The notes below the pieces were generated by a model. The model was not told the origin of the DNA. It saw nothing but the letters and a program-made list of their open reading frames with translations, and made no database searches. DNA of 64,000 bases. Source: Clarkia xantiana subsp. parviflora. Taxonomy: Eukaryota > Streptophyta > Magnoliopsida > Myrtales > Onagraceae. The position numbers and the translations under genes are program-made. Numbering within the stretch: position 1 is the first letter of the stretch; each line of letters begins with the position of its first letter. The stretch covers positions 48,909,452-48,973,451 of the forward strand of contig JAPTYO010000002.1 of the NCBI GenBank assembly GCA_036873135.1, read 5' to 3'. Of the stretch, positions 21,830 to 35,904 are shown in pieces.

Positions 21830-24800
21830 GATGCGTACGTATCTTAGAATGCTATAAGTATTAACATTATTATGCGTTTTTTTTTTCAAAATAAGGCAAC
21901 ATGTAATATAATTTTGTTGTCAATGAGTTTTTACAACTATACACGGAGATATGAAACAAAAATTTTGAAATTATATCGATAATTTTTTTTGCGTACGTAG
22001 ATTAGAATGCTATAAATATCAACATTATTATGTGTTTTTTTTTCAAAGTAAGAAACCATGTAACATAATTTTGTTGTCAATGATAGTTTTTAAAACTATA
22101 CATAGAGATATGAAACTAATATTTTAAATTATACTGATTCTTTTTATTTTTACGTACGTAGATTAGAATGCTATAAGTATTAACATTATTATGTGTTTTT
22201 TTTTTTTCAAAATAAGACAACATGTAACATAATTATTTTTGTCAATGATAGTTTTTACAAGTATACATAAATATATGAAACAAATATTTTGAAATCATAT
22301 TGATTTTTTTTTTTTTTTTTGCCTACGTAGATTATAATGCTATAAATATCATTATTATTATTAGCTTTTTTTTTTTTTTTTTCAAAATAAGACAACATGT
22401 AACATAATTTTGTTGTCAATGATACTTTTTAAAACTATATATGGAGATATGAAACACGTATTTTAAATTATATTGATTCTTTTTAATTTTGCGTGCGTAG
22501 ATTAGAATGCTATACGTATTAACATTAGTATGTTTTTTTTTTTTTCAAAATAAGACAACATCTAACATAATTTTGTTGTCAATGATAGTTTTTACAACTA
22601 TACATAAATATATGAAACAAAAATTTTGAAATTATATTGAATTTTTTATTTTTGCGTACGTAGATTAGAATGCTATAAATATCAACATTATTATGTGTTT
22701 TTTTTTTCAAAGTAAGACAACATGTAACATATTTTTGTTCAACGATAGTTTTTAAAACTATACATTGAGATATGAAACTAATATTTTAAATTATACTAAT
22801 TCTTTTTATTTTTGCGTACGTAGATTAGAATGCTATAAATATCAACATTATTATGTGTTTTTTTTTTTTTTTTTCAAAATATGACAACATGTAACATAAT
22901 TTTGTTGTCAATGATAGTTTTTAAAACTATATATGGAGATATGAAAATGATATTTTAAATTATACTGATTCTTTTTAATTTTGCGTACGTACATTAGAAT
23001 GCTATAAGTATTAACATTATTATGTATTTTTTTTTAAAAATAAGACAACATGTAACATAATTTGTTGTCAATGATAGTTTTTAAAACTATACATGGAGAT
23101 ATGAAAAAAAATATTTAACATTATACTGATTTTTTTTTTTTACGTACGTAGATTAGAATGCTATAAATATCAACATTATTATGTGTTTTTTTTCAAAGTA
23201 AGACAACATGTAACATAATTTTGTTCAACGATAGTTTTTAAAACTATACATGGAGATATGAAACTAATATTTTAACTTATACTAATTATTTTTATTTTTG
23301 CGTACGTAGATTAGAATGCTATAGATATCAACATTATTATGTGTATTTTTTTTTTCAAAATAAGACAACATGTAACATAATTTTGTTCGACGAAGTTTTT
23401 AAAACTATACATGGAAATATGAAACGAATATTTTAAATTATATTAATTCTTTTTATTTTTGCGTACGTAGATTAGAATGCTATAAATATCAACATTATAA
23501 TGTGTTTTTTTTTCAAAGTAAGACAACATGTAACATAATTTTGTTCAACGATAGTTTTTAAAACTATACATGGAGATATGAAACTAATATTTTAAATTAT
23601 ACTAATTATTTTTATTTTTGCGTATGTAGATTAGAATGCTATAAATATCAACATTATTATGTGTTTTTTTTTTTCAAAATAAGACAACATGTAACATAAT
23701 TTTGTTGTCAGTGATAGTTTTTAAAACTATATATGGAGATATGAAAATGATATTTTAAATTATTCTAATTCTTTTTAATTTTGCGTAGGTAGATTAGAAT
23801 GTTATAAGTATTAACATTATTATGTATTTTTTTTTTCAAAATAAGACAACATGTAACATAATTTTGTTGTCAATGATAGTTTTTGAAACTATACATGGAG
23901 ATATGAAAAAAATATTTAACTTTATACTGATTTTTTTTTTTTTTTTTGCGTACGTAGATTAGAATGCTATAAAGATCAACATTATTATGTGTTTTTTTTT
24001 TCAAAGTAAGACAACACGTAACATAATTTTGTTCAACGATAGTTTTTAAAACTATACATGGAGATAAAAAACTAATATTTTAAATTATACTAATTCTTGT
24101 TATTTTTGCGTACGTAGATTAGAATTCTATAAATATCAACATTATTATATGTTTTTTTTTTCAAAATAAGACAACATGTAACATAATTTTGTTCGACGAT
24201 AGTTTTTAAAACCATACATGGAGATATGAAACAAATATTTTAAATTATATTAATTCTTTTTATTTTTGCGTATGTAGATTAGAATGCTATAAATATCAAC
24301 ATTATTATGTGTTTTTTTTTTCAAGGTAAGACAACATGTAACATAATTTTGTTCAACGATAGTTTTTAAAAGGGTTAAAGGTCCTTTTGGTACCACATGT
24401 TTGCAAAAATTACACTGTTATACCACTAGTATTTTTTCGTACCGAATTGGTACCATATGTTTCCAAACCTTACTGTTTTGGTACTTCCGTTAGGGTTCCG
24501 TCAAAAACAGCCGTTAAATGGCATGTGCCATGCACGTGACCAGCCCAAAACTTTCAATTTTGTTACAATTTAGTCAATCTAATACACCCTAACTTTTTTT
24601 TGTTCAATTTAGTCCTAAAACTTCAAAATCAAACCATTTCCCCAAATTGACCTAGCCGGACCTAGCCATGGGCTAGGTCCGGCTGGGTCAATTGGGACCT
24701 AGCCCCAATTGAGTTAAATTGGGGCTAGGTCCCAATTGACCTAGCCGGACCTAGCCTAGGGCTAGGTCCGACCCTGGATCGGGGTCGCCTGGGTCCGACG

Positions 24801-27800
24801 ACCATGACCCAGGGTCGGACCTAGCCCATGGCTAGGTCCGGCTAGGTCAATTTGGGAAAATGGTTTGATTTTGAAGTTTTAGGACTAAATTGAACAAAAT
24901 AAAAGTTAGGGATGTATTAGATGGACTAAATTGTAACAAAATTGAAAGTTTTGGGCTGGTCACGTGCTTGGCACATGCCATTTAACGGCTGTTTTTGACG
25001 GAACCCTAACGGAGTTACCAAAACAGTAAGGTTTGGAAACATATGGTACCAATTCGGTACGAAAAAATACTAGTGGTATGAACAGTGTATTTTTTGCAAA
25101 CATGTGGTACCAAAAGGACCTTTAACCCTTTTTAAAACTATACATGGAGATATGAAACTAATATTTTAAATTATACTAATTCTTTTTATTTTTGCGTACG
25201 TAGATTAGAATGTTATAAATATCAAAATCATTATGTGTTTTTTTTTTCAAAATAAGACAATATGTAACATAATTTTGTTGCCAATGATAGTTTTTAAAAC
25301 TATATATGGAGATATGAAACGAATATTTTAAATTATATTGATTCTTTTTATTGCGTACATAGATTAGAATGCTATAAGTATTAACATTATTATGTATTAT
25401 TTTTTTTTCAAAATAAAACAACATGTAACATAATTTGTTGTCAATGCTATTTTTTAAAACTATACATGGAGATATGAAAAAAATATTTAAAATTATACTG
25501 ATTATTTATTTTTTATTTATGCGTACGTAGATTAGAATGCTATAAATATCAACATTATTATGTGTTTTTTTTTAAAGTAAAACAACATGTAACATAATTT
25601 TGTTCAACGATAGTTTTTAAAACTATACATGGAGATATGAAACTAATATTTTAAATTATACTAATTTTTTTTTTATTTTTGAATATGTAGATTAGAATGC
25701 TATAAATATCAACATTATTATGTGTTATTTTTTCAAAATAAGACAACATGTAACATAATTTTGTTCGATGATAATTTTTAAAACTATACATGGAAATATG
25801 AAACGAATATTTTAAATTATACTAATTCTTTTTATTTTTGCGTACGTAGATTAGAATGCTATAAATATCAACATTATAATGTGTTTTTTTTTCAAAGTAA
25901 GACAACATGTAACATAATTTTGTTCAACGATAGTTTTTAAAACTATACATTGAGATATGAAACTAATATTTTAAATTATACTAATTATTTTTATTTTTGC
26001 GTATGTAGATTAGAATGCTATAAATATCAACATTATTATGTGTTTTTTTTTAAAATAAGACAACATGTAACATAATTTTGTTGTCAGTGATAGTTTTTAA
26101 AACTATATATGGAGATATGAAAATGATATTTTATATTATTCTAATTCTTTTTAATTTTGCGTACGTAGATTAGAATGTTATAAGTATTAACATTATTATG
26201 TATTTTTTTTTTCAAAATAAGACAACATGTAATATAATTTTGTTGTCAATGATAGTTTTTGAAACTATACATGGAGATATGAAAAAAATATTTAACATTA
26301 TACTGATTTTTTTTTTTTTTAATTTTTTTTTTTTGCGTACGTAGATTAGAATGCTATAAAGATCAACATTATTATGTGTTTTTTTTCAAAGTAAGACAAC
26401 ATGTAACATAATTTTGTTCAACGATAGTTTTTAAAACTATACATGGAGATATGAAACTAATATTTTAAATTATACTAATTCTTTTTATTTTTGCGTACGT
26501 AGATTAGAATTCTATAAATATCAACATTATTATGTGTTTTTTTTTTCAAAATAAGACAACATGTAACATAATTTTGTTCGACGATAGTTTTTAAAACTAT
26601 ACATGGAGATATGAAACGAATATTTTAAATTATATTAATTCTTTTTATTTTTGCGTATGTAGATTAGAATGCTATAAATATCAACATTATTATGTGTTTT
26701 TTTTTTTCAAAGTAAGACAACATGTAACATAATTTTGTTCAACGATAGTTTTTAAAACTATACATGGAGATATGAAACTAATATTTTAAATTATACTAAT
26801 TATTTTTATTTTTGCGTATGTAGATTAGAATGCTATAAATATCAACATTATTATGTGTTTTTTTTTTTCAAAATAAGACAACATGTAACATAATTTTGTT
26901 TTCAGTGATAGTTTTTAAAACTATATATGGAGGTATGAAAATGATATTTTAAATTATTCTAATTCTTTTTAATTTTGCGTACGTAGATTAGAATGTTATA
27001 AGTATTAACATTATTATGTATTTTTTTTTTCAAAATAAGACAACATGTAACATAATTTTGTTGTCAATGATAGTTTTTGAAACTATACGTGGAGATATGA
27101 AAAAAAATATTTAACATTATACTGATTTTTTTTTTTTTGCGTACGTAGATTAGCATGTTATAAAGATCAACATTATTTTGTGTTTTTTTTCAAAGTAAGA
27201 CAACATGTAACATAATTTTGTTCAACGATAGTTTTTAAAACTATACATGGAGATATGAAACTAATATTTTAAATTATACTAATTATTTTTATTTTTGCGT
27301 ATGTAGATTAGAATGCTATAAATATCAACATTATTATGTGTTTTTTTTTTCAAAATAAGACAACATGTAACATAATTTTGTTGTCAGTGATAGTTTTTAA
27401 AACTATATATGGAGGTATGAAAATGATATTTTAAATTATTCTAATTCTTTTTAATTTTGCGTACGTAGATTAGAATGTTATAAGTATTAACATTATTATG
27501 TATTTTTTTTTTCAAAATAAGACAACGTGTAACATAATTTTGTTGTCAATGATAGTTTTTGAAACTATACGTGGAGATTTGAAAAAAAATATTTAACATT
27601 ATACTGATTTTTTTTTTTTTTTTGCGTACGTAGATTAGAATTCTATAAAGATCAACATTATTTTGTGTTTTTTTTCAAAGTAAGACAACATGTAACATAA
27701 TTTTGTTCAACGATAGTTTTTAAAACTATACATGGAGATATGAAACTAATATTTTAAATTATACTAATTCTTTTTATTTTTGCGTACGTAGATTAGAATT

Positions 27801-29395
27801 CTATAAATATCAACATTATTATGTGCTTTTTTTTTTTTAAAATAAGACAACATGTAACATAATTTTGTTCGACGATAGTTTTTAAAACTATACATAGAGA
27901 TATGAAACGAATATTTTAAATTATATTAATTCTTTTTATTTTTGCGTAAGTAGATTAGAATGCTATAAATATCAACATTATTATGTGTTTTTTTTTTTCA
28001 AAGTAAGACAACATGTTGTAACATAATTTTGTTCAACGATAGTTTTTAAAACTATACATGGAGATATGAAACTAATATTTTAAATTATACTAATTCTTTT
28101 TATTTTTGCGTACGTAGATTAGAAAGTTATAAATATCAACATTATTATGTGTTTTTTTTTTCAAAATAAGACAATATGTAACATAATTTTGTTGCCAATG
28201 ATATAACTATATATGGAGATATGAAACGAATATTTTAAATTATACTGATTATTTTTAATTTTGCGTACGTAGATTAGAATGCTATAAGTATTAACATTAT
28301 TATGTATTATTTTTTTTTTCAAAATAAAACAACATGTAACATAATTTGTTGTCAATGATATTTTTTAAAACTATACATGGAGATATGAAAAAAATATTTA
28401 AAATTATACTGATTATTTATTTTTTATTTTTGCGTACGTAGATTAGAATGCTATAAATATCAACATTATTATGTGCTTTTTTTCAAAGTAAAACAACATG
28501 TAACATAATTTTGTTCAACGATAGTTTTTAAAACTATACATGGAGATATGAAACTAATGTTTTAAATTATACTAATTTTTTTTATTTTTGCGTATGTAGA
28601 TTAGAATGCTATAAATATCAACATTATTATGTGTTTTTTTTTCAAAATAAGATAACATGTAACATAATTTTGTTCGACGATAATTTTTAAAACTATACAT
28701 GGAGATATGAAACGAATATTTTAAATTATACTAATTCTTTTAATTTTTGCGTACGTAGAATAGAATGCTTTAAATATCAATATTATTATGTGTTTTTTTT
28801 TTCAAAGTAAGACAACATGTAACATAATTTTGTTCAACGATAGTTTTTTAAACTATACATGGTGATATGAAACTAATATTTTAAATTATACTAATTCTTT
28901 TATTTTTGCGTACGTAGATTAGAATGCTATAAATATCAACATTATTATGTGTTTTTTTTTTTTCATAATAAGACAACATGTAACATAATTTTGTTGTCAA
29001 TGATAGTTTTTAAAACTATATATGGAGATATGAAACAGATATTTTAAATTATACTGATTCTTTTTAATTTTGCGTACGTAGATTAGAATGTTATAAGTAT
29101 TAACATTATTATGTTTTTTTTTTCAAAATAAGACAACATGTAACATAATTTTGTTGTCAATGATAGTTTTTAAAACTATACATGGAGATATGAATTTTTT
29201 TTTAAAAAAATTATACTGATTTTTTGGTGATTTTTGCGTACGTAGGTTAGAATGCTATAAATATACACATTATTATGTTTTTTTTAAAATAAGACAACAT
29301 GTATCATAATTTTGTTGTCAATGATAGTTTTTAAAACTATATATGGAGATATGAAACGAATATTTTAAATTATACTGATTCTTTTTATTATTATA
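21830..29395 (+). repeat. tandem array of about 40 units of 160-170 bp inside the MULE
   Basis: Each unit has the landmarks GCGTACGTAGATTAGAATGC, TATAAATATCAACATTATTA, a T-run, CAAAATAAGACAACATGTAA, a variable box (GTTCAACG, GTTCGACG, GTTGTCAGTG or GTTGTCAATG), GTTTTTAAAACTATACATGG and AGATATGAAA plus ACTAAT, ACGAAT, ATGAT or AAAAAT. The variable boxes follow a repeating order of five units (about 810 bp), so the array has higher-order structure. It is A+T-rich, holds no gene, and is interrupted by a foldback MULE at 24372-25128. The three minus-strand frames of 65-82 codons in it are translated repeat. Confidence 0.9.
24372..25128. mobile_element. foldback MULE of 757 bp inserted in the array
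   Basis: The ends are GGGTTAAAGGTCC and its inverse GGACCTTTAACCC, flanked by perfect 9-bp copies TTTTTAAAA at 24363-24371 and 25129-25137. The arms are inverted over most of the length (GGTACCACATGTTTGCAAA, TTCCGTTAGGGTTCCGTC, AATTTAGTCC). The centre (about 24650-24870) is a cluster of short palindromes around GACCTAGCCGGACCTAGCC and GGGTCGGACC. It codes for nothing and must have moved after the array was formed. Confidence 0.9.
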
Positions 29396-29422
29396 TCGAT
29401 TTAACTATTTTGTGGATTCACA

Positions 29423-31882
29423 TTTCATCAACATTAGGGAATCTTTAACCCGGATGTGTTTACCATACAGTTTCGATATGGCGGATGGGTTCACGTTGGG
29501 GGTTATAGGGTTGAGTAAAAGGATGGTATAATGGCCGAGTTCCTAATTGAACGGGACATCACCTTTCGTGACGCAAAGTTGTTTGCGTCAAATGTTACTG
29601 GTATTGAGATACCAGCGCTTTGGTGCGTAAACGATGAAGGACTGTTTGTCCAAATAGATAGTCAGGAGTGGTGGCAGTGCCTTCTGATGGACACTCCCAC
29701 CGACTGGGTAGAAGTGTTTGTCCTACCCAGGCCTATAGGCGACGAAGATGACAATGTCCACTCAGTTGAAGAGGTGTACATTGAACGGAGGTTGTATGAT
29801 CCAGCAGATTATCACCTAGTAGAGCATATGTCGCGTCTTGGATTATTAGGGGGGATCCTACGGATGGTGAATGCAGCAACACTGTCCAAGAAGGAGAATG
29901 CGGTAATGCTGGAGTGGCAGTTGGAGTAGATGAAGAAATCGTGGATTTAGGAGAACTCGAAGCTGTTTTGGCTGCGGTTGACGATGAGGCCAATGACGAA
30001 GAGCTAGAATACTATTGCCCGGAGGATTAGAATGAGGGAGACTTGGAGGAACAACTGCAGTGCACTGATTGGAGTGTTCAAGACGGTATGCATCATATGA
30101 TGTGAACGAGTTCGAAGTTGGAAAAAAATACAATAGCAAAGAAGAACTCCAAGAGGCTGTTAAAGGCTGGCACATCAAGAATGCCCGAGAGTGCAGAACT
30201 CCTACATCTAGTACTACTAAGATCTAATTCGTATGCAAGAACAATGAGTGTTTGTGGTTTCTATATGCAACGAAGAAGATACTTGGTAGATGGACGATAC
30301 AGTCGTTAGGCCCTCCCCACTCATGTTTGAATGAAAAGATGATCACCCAGAATAGCAATCTAGATAACAGGATTATCTACGATTGTATTTACGATCACGT
30401 AAAAGATAATCACAAGATAAAAATCGCTGACTTGCAAAAAATTGTAAGAAACAAATGGAAGGAGATGCCAAGTTACCGTAAGATATGGTACACAAAGAAG
30501 CAAGTCATGGATGATCTTTACGGCACTCACGAGTCGGCGTTTGGACGTTTCCCACGACTCATGACGGCAATTGCGCATTATAATCCGGGCACGGTATTTG
30601 ACTACACGTGGAAGCGTCAATTTGGTGAGATTGCTACTTTCGTTAAATTGGTTTGGGCGTTTGGGCCATCTATTAAGGGGTTTCGACATTGTCGACCTTT
30701 GATCATCATCGATGGCACACAACTGTATGGGAAGTATACCGGTAAACTTCTCGTGGCAGCTGCGTACGATGCCGATAACCAAATCGTTCCATTGGCATTT
30801 TGTTTGTGCGACAAAGAGAGTGATGATACATGGAGTTGGTTTTTAGAGCGTCTCCGGGCGCATGTGACAAAGGATAAGCGCCATGTATGTATTATGTCCG
30901 ATCGACACGTTAGTATTCTTAAAGCTGTCAGGCAGTGGTATCCAGAGGGAGTTGGTTCTCACAGGTATTGTGCTCAACATTTGTTGAGCAACTTCAATAC
31001 ACACTTCAAGAGTCGAGCTGAAGAAAGCATTCGGCCATCTGGTATGGACTTCAAACAAACATGTATTTGAACGAGAATACCATCAGTGGTACAATGCTGA
31101 AAACGGAAAGTACCAACGCTTCATGGATGGATGTGGAATGTTTAGCGCGTGTAGTAGAGCTCATTATGATGGTCTCCGATACGGGAATATGACAACAAAT
31201 CAGGCGGAGGTGTTCAATGCTGTGTTGAAGGAAGCGAGGGGGTTACCAGTTACTGCTATTCTTCTGAAATCATTCAAGAAGATGAATGCTTACTGGACGG
31301 AGCGAACCGAGAAGGTCGAACGTCAAATTTCTCAGAATCACAAATTTCTCAGAATCACAAATTTCTTAAACAGATAAGAGACCTTCTAAACACGGCAGAA
31401 GAGGCTTCGAAGGAATTTACTGCAACGAAGTACGCATACGGAGTAAACAGAGCAAGATATGAAGTCTGCTCCCGTACCGGAAGCACGTATATCTTCGAGC
31501 TCGAAGATAAGCATTGTACATGCAATGAATGGACTGTGTTCGGGCGACCTTGCAAGCACGCGATGTGCGCCTACCGTGCAGCGAATACAAGCTATATCGA
31601 TGGTGTTGACCGTTACTTTAGGATAAACAAATACAGGAAAACGTACCGCCATGGTTTTCAACCTTTGGGTCCATCAATTGAATGGCCGGCGTGGACGGGT
31701 CCAACTGTTGTTTTTGATCCTAGTATGCTAATATCCGGACGGGGGCGAAGGAAAACAAGGATGCCTAACGAGATGGACGAGCGTCAGCCTGGAGCGAAGA
31801 AAAAATGCAAGATTTGTAGGCAGGAAGAGCACAATAAGACAACGTGTTCACTTAAATCAGGAGCATCGTCATCCGGGACTTG
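29423..31882 (+). pseudogene. MuDR-type MULE transposase (broken)
   Basis: The protein would bind the TIRs and cut and paste the element. Legible parts in order are: an N-terminal region (FRYGGWVHVGG to about 29929); a MuDR DNA-binding-type segment over 30085-30340 (YDVNEFEVGKKY, CKNNECLWFLYA, LGPPHSC); the MULE transposase domain over 30340-31020 with IIIDGTQLYGKY (first Asp), PLAFCLCDKES, and IMSDRHVSIL (second Asp); TTNQAEVFNAVLKEAR near 31200 with the expected Glu; a SWIM zinc finger CTCNEWTVFGRPCKHAMC near 31520; and a C-terminal knuckle CKICRQEEHNKTTC. Stops and frameshifts separate the blocks (near 29508, 29890-30100, 30240 and 31060), so it is a pseudogene. The first exon may be in the left TIR, which would place the tandem array in an intron. 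Confidence 0.85.
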
Positions 31883-31968
31883 ATTTTATGTATGTATCGT
31901 ACTTGTTCTTATGTACTATTTCTATTGTAATGTCTGTTGTGTTATTTGAACTATAAAAGTTGAATTGT

Positions 31969-32643
31969 ATGAACTTTGACGGATGATTGCCGATTATCTA
32001 CAACTCCAAACGCAACGAAACTCGAAACTTAAGCATTTTATAACGTAATTAACATTCTATAATTATCTTAATTTTTTTAAGAATTTCGAATTTTAGGGTT
32101 TTCACTCCATAATGATGTTTGACTCCCCTAAAACGCTCTAATTTGGCCAAATTTCATTTTTTGGTACCTCCTTCAAAATATATGAATTTTTTACTACGAG
32201 TTCTGACTGTATACAGAAATCCAACGGTGCAAACGGTGACGGAATTGAAGTAACGTAGAATTTATACGAATTTCTCTAATTTTACATTTTTACGGTCACA
32301 TACTTTATGAACTTTGACGGATGATTGCCGATTATCTACAACTCCAAACGCAACGAAACTTGAAACTTAAGCATTTTATAACGTAATTAACATTCTATAA
32401 TTTTTTAATTTTTTTTAAGCATTTCGAATTTTAGGGTTTTCAATCCATAATGCTGTTTGACCCCCTAAAACGCTCTAATTTGGCCAAATTTCATTTTTTG
32501 GTACATCCTTCAAAACATATGAATTTTTTACAACGAGTTCTGACTGTATACAGAAACCCAACGGTGCAAACGGTGACAGAATTGAAGTATCGTAGAATTT
32601 ATACGAATTACTCTAATTTTACGTTTTTACAGTCACATACTTT
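31969..32643 (+). repeat. 338-bp tandem duplication after the transposase
   Basis: A unit starting ATGAACTTTGACGGATGATT at 31969 is repeated at 32307 with few differences, and a third start (ATGAACC) is seen at 32644. The duplication lies in the non-coding DNA between the two convergent genes of the MULE. No frame runs through it. Confidence 0.8.
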
Positions 32644-32767
32644 ATGAACCTTTTTTTTGGAGCATTTCGAATTTTTGAAACGAACAAAATTTTTGAGTAA
32701 ATAAATGTTACAAATAGTCTTAACTTATTAATACATATTACATTCGAAAGGAGGAAATCATAATATT

Positions 32768-34000
32768 TCAACGCTTATTGAACCATTGGTCTTGACCACC
32801 CGTATTGGCCCATGAGCCTTGACCACCCGTATTGGGCCATAAATTTTGAGAAGGTATGTATGGCCGATACCCCGCTCCATCCCACGGATTCTGTGTGTCT
32901 TGTGTAGATAACGGAGGTTGCGTGCTATAAACGGCTGTTTGGGCAATATGCGGCTCATCCTCGTTGCTATCTTGGTTCACTTCCTGCGACATTAAAACAT
33001 CAAAATGTCTACGCATCCCGACTTCTTCAAACGCAACACGTGCGTGTTCAATATTTTCCTGTAGGCATTTCGTGATGTACAGATCCTCCGTTTCAAGCAG
33101 CGCCTTCCGGGAACTTTTTAGAATACGTTCGATTTGGCGTAACTACACACAATAACATAAAAATCAGATATATAAGTTTATAGTGATTTATATAAATTGT
33201 AAAAAAAAAATATATACCAACACTTGTTGGGACTGTCCATGTGGGTCAAAATAGCCTTGCATCGTCAAGTGTTCTTGCGTCAACAAGGGTTCTTGGGTCG
33301 ACAAGTTTGGTGTCTCACTTGGTGGGAGCTCTTCATTAGTTGGTGGGAAATCATCGTAATATATGGTGTTCTTAGTGACAGATGCGTACCAACTCATGTA
33401 GACCATGTATTCTGCACCTATAAGAGCAAGAGCTTCATAATCTTCCCAACGTCTATTGCACTTCAAGATGTACTTCACATGCTTTTGTTCCCAGGTTTTC
33501 GTAGATGTCTTCATCCACTTTTCATTTTTACCATGGAGAGCATCCCATTCTCGTCGACTAATGGGAAAGTTTTCGGGGATTGGTTGAGGCAAGCCAAGTT
33601 GTCGATACACTCGATCAACCCTTTTCCATTCCACGCAATTGAAACGCATCAGAGGCAACCGCATTTTAGACAAGTTCCAACTCTCCCCGCAGACTGGAGC
33701 CACGCGCGCCATTACATCGTCCGAGTACGGCTCCCAACAAATCTGCAAGTGAACAGTAATATAATTACTTTATATACATGACAACTTTAATTAACACTGA
33801 AAATATTATCAACATAAATTTTTTTTTACCCTTGATTTTTTTATATTAATCAACTGACCCTGATAATAGAAACGGGAAAGAGCTACCACATTTTCTTTTC
33901 ATGTCTTCGCTCCTACCCACCAACAACCGACAGTTTCATACATGTCAGGGGGATTCACCATTTTCGGTCTGCCAACTGCAATACGCGTCCAACACCAGAC
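32768..34000 (-). pseudogene. plant-mobile-domain-like protein gene carried by the MULE
   Basis: Three exons on the minus strand (34000-33830, 33742-33218, 33142-32768) join in phase 0 through GT-AG introns. They resemble the C-terminal part of the plant mobile domain (MAIN/MAIL family): CWTRIAVGRPKMVNPPDMY, then WEPYSDD, FNCVEWKRVDRVYRQLGLPQ, WEQKHVKYI, and YMVYMSWYASVT. A helical tail (LRQIERILKSSRKALLETED) and a Gly/Trp/Gln-rich end follow. One TGA at 33901-33899 breaks the first exon. The likely first exon starts with the ATG at 35962 in the right TIR, with a donor at about 35850. The role in transposition is unknown; PMD proteins are established relatives of transposon-borne genes. The position corresponds to the second gene of MuDR, but the protein is unrelated by eye. 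Confidence 0.65.
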
Positions 34001-35845
34001 CTGCATTATGGTTCAAATTAGCACGCCGTCACTACAAACCTGTAAACACTGTATTTCAAAATATTCTTAACTAGATGGTAAACCCGTGCGTTGCACGCGG
34101 TAGTAATTTATTTATAAAATTTTTACAAAATAGTATTAATATTATTTATTGATCTTTGTTTTGAAAAATTGGAAAAAAAAATAACAAATAAATGAAATAA
34201 AACTTAATATTATATAAAATGTAGGGAAAAATCTATATAAAAAGTAAATATCATTGAATCTAAAAAATAATATGTAAATAATTAACATATTAATGAAATT
34301 TGGAATTATCCAAAACGTTCATAAATATATTTTTTTATGGAAATTTTGTATAAATAAATTTTGGTTCGATATTATATTAAATAAAATGTATATAATAAAA
34401 AATTACAATACATTGGTCAATAGGCAAAAAAAAAAAAAAAACCACTACTCATTATTATAGGAAAATAGTTATTTCAGCTGAGTAATAATAGAATATGTAA
34501 TTTAAATATAAATCAGGATATTGAATTAAATAAAATAGTAGAAGATATAAAAATTAAGACTTTTTTTTTATGAAAACAATAAAAGGTTAAATCATCCAAA
34601 ATATAAATATATAATTATATACTTATTAAACACAATTAATATATATTTATAAAACAATTTATTATTAACTTTTAAATATTTAACGATGGATAATAAGATA
34701 ACAATTATCCAATCATGTATACTTTGCTAAGTTTTTTTTTGTCGTATTAATTTGAGCTACTTGTACATAAAATATAATTTTTAATGTTTCATATATAAAT
34801 ATAATAGATTCAAAAAACTAAAACATAAATTAAGATTATTAAACATGTTAATTATTATACTTTTTATCTAATCTGAACACTTAATTTTTTTGTTTATTTT
34901 TTTATATTTATTTACGAAAAAAATTATAGTTATTTATTAATTATATCAACTAAAAATATATCCACTATTATAATTGTATTTCTTCATTATTATTTTTAAT
35001 CATTTTGTTTTTTTTCCTATTTTTAATATGTGGTTTTTCTTATTCATTCTTATTTTATTTTGTTATGTATATTTATAAAACTAATTTAAAGTTATTTATT
35101 AATTATATTATATTAACTAAAAAAATATCCATTATAGTTTATTCATTAGATTTTATTCTATTATACGGTGTTCAAAATTCAATTTTACTATCTTGAAAAT
35201 GAAATGAATTTTGAAATATTTATATTAATTTAAATTGCTAAAGTATATTTACTGCAATATTTTTTCTTAACTTACGTAAAAATCTATAGATGTAATGTAA
35301 TACATGTGGTTTGTTTTGTATTTTTTGTTTATGAAACTAATTTTACGTCATCGGCTAATATATATTTAAATTTAATACATGAATATTTAAAGTGTAAAAC
35401 GTGCCTTTTTCTTTTTAGTTTATGAAACTAATTTTACGTCATTGGCTAATATATATTTAAATTTAATACATGAATTTTTAATGTGTAAAACTTGCATTTT
35501 TCTAATGTTATGTTGCAAAACTTTAATTTTACTAACTTGTGATTGTAACTCCTAATGATCAAACCAAGCACTGTCTCATAATAGGTTTTTGAACCTAATC
35601 ATGAATGTCCAAATTACTAAACATGAATAATATATGCATATTGGCCGACTATTTGATTAATAATAAAATGTAACAGAACATTAAAAACTCATTTTTAAGC
35701 CGTAAAAACTTCAATTTTACGTTTTTAAATCAAAATACGAATTATACATATTACCGTGTATATAGTTTACATGGTTAATAAGTGTATCACTACTTCAATT
35801 TTAACCATAAATTGCAATTAAAAGTTTAAGTAGTAAAACTTACAG
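34001..35845 (-). mobile_element. AT-rich intron-like region with a Helitron 3' end
   Basis: At 34071 the plus strand reads CTAGATGGTAAACC followed by the stem CGTGC-GTT-GCACG. Read on the minus strand this is a Helitron-type hairpin about 13 bases before a terminal CTAG, with an A flank at 34070. The element should extend rightward, but I could not fix its TC end. The DNA is very AT-rich and contains a 91-bp tandem duplication (about 35328-35418 and 35419-35508, unit start TTTATGAAACTAATTTTACG). No gene is seen. It would lie in the first intron of the plant-mobile-domain-like gene. Confidence 0.45.
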
Positions 35846-35904
35846 TATCATTGTGGCTGATTTGAGACTTGTGTGTACTCTGGCGATATAGGAGAGGTGC
35901 ATAT

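Noticed and set aside
21692..28355. Minus-strand frames of 64-82 codons with NNVNTYSILIYVR
   Set aside because: They are translations of the satellite unit, recurring with it at 21692, 25176 and 28161.
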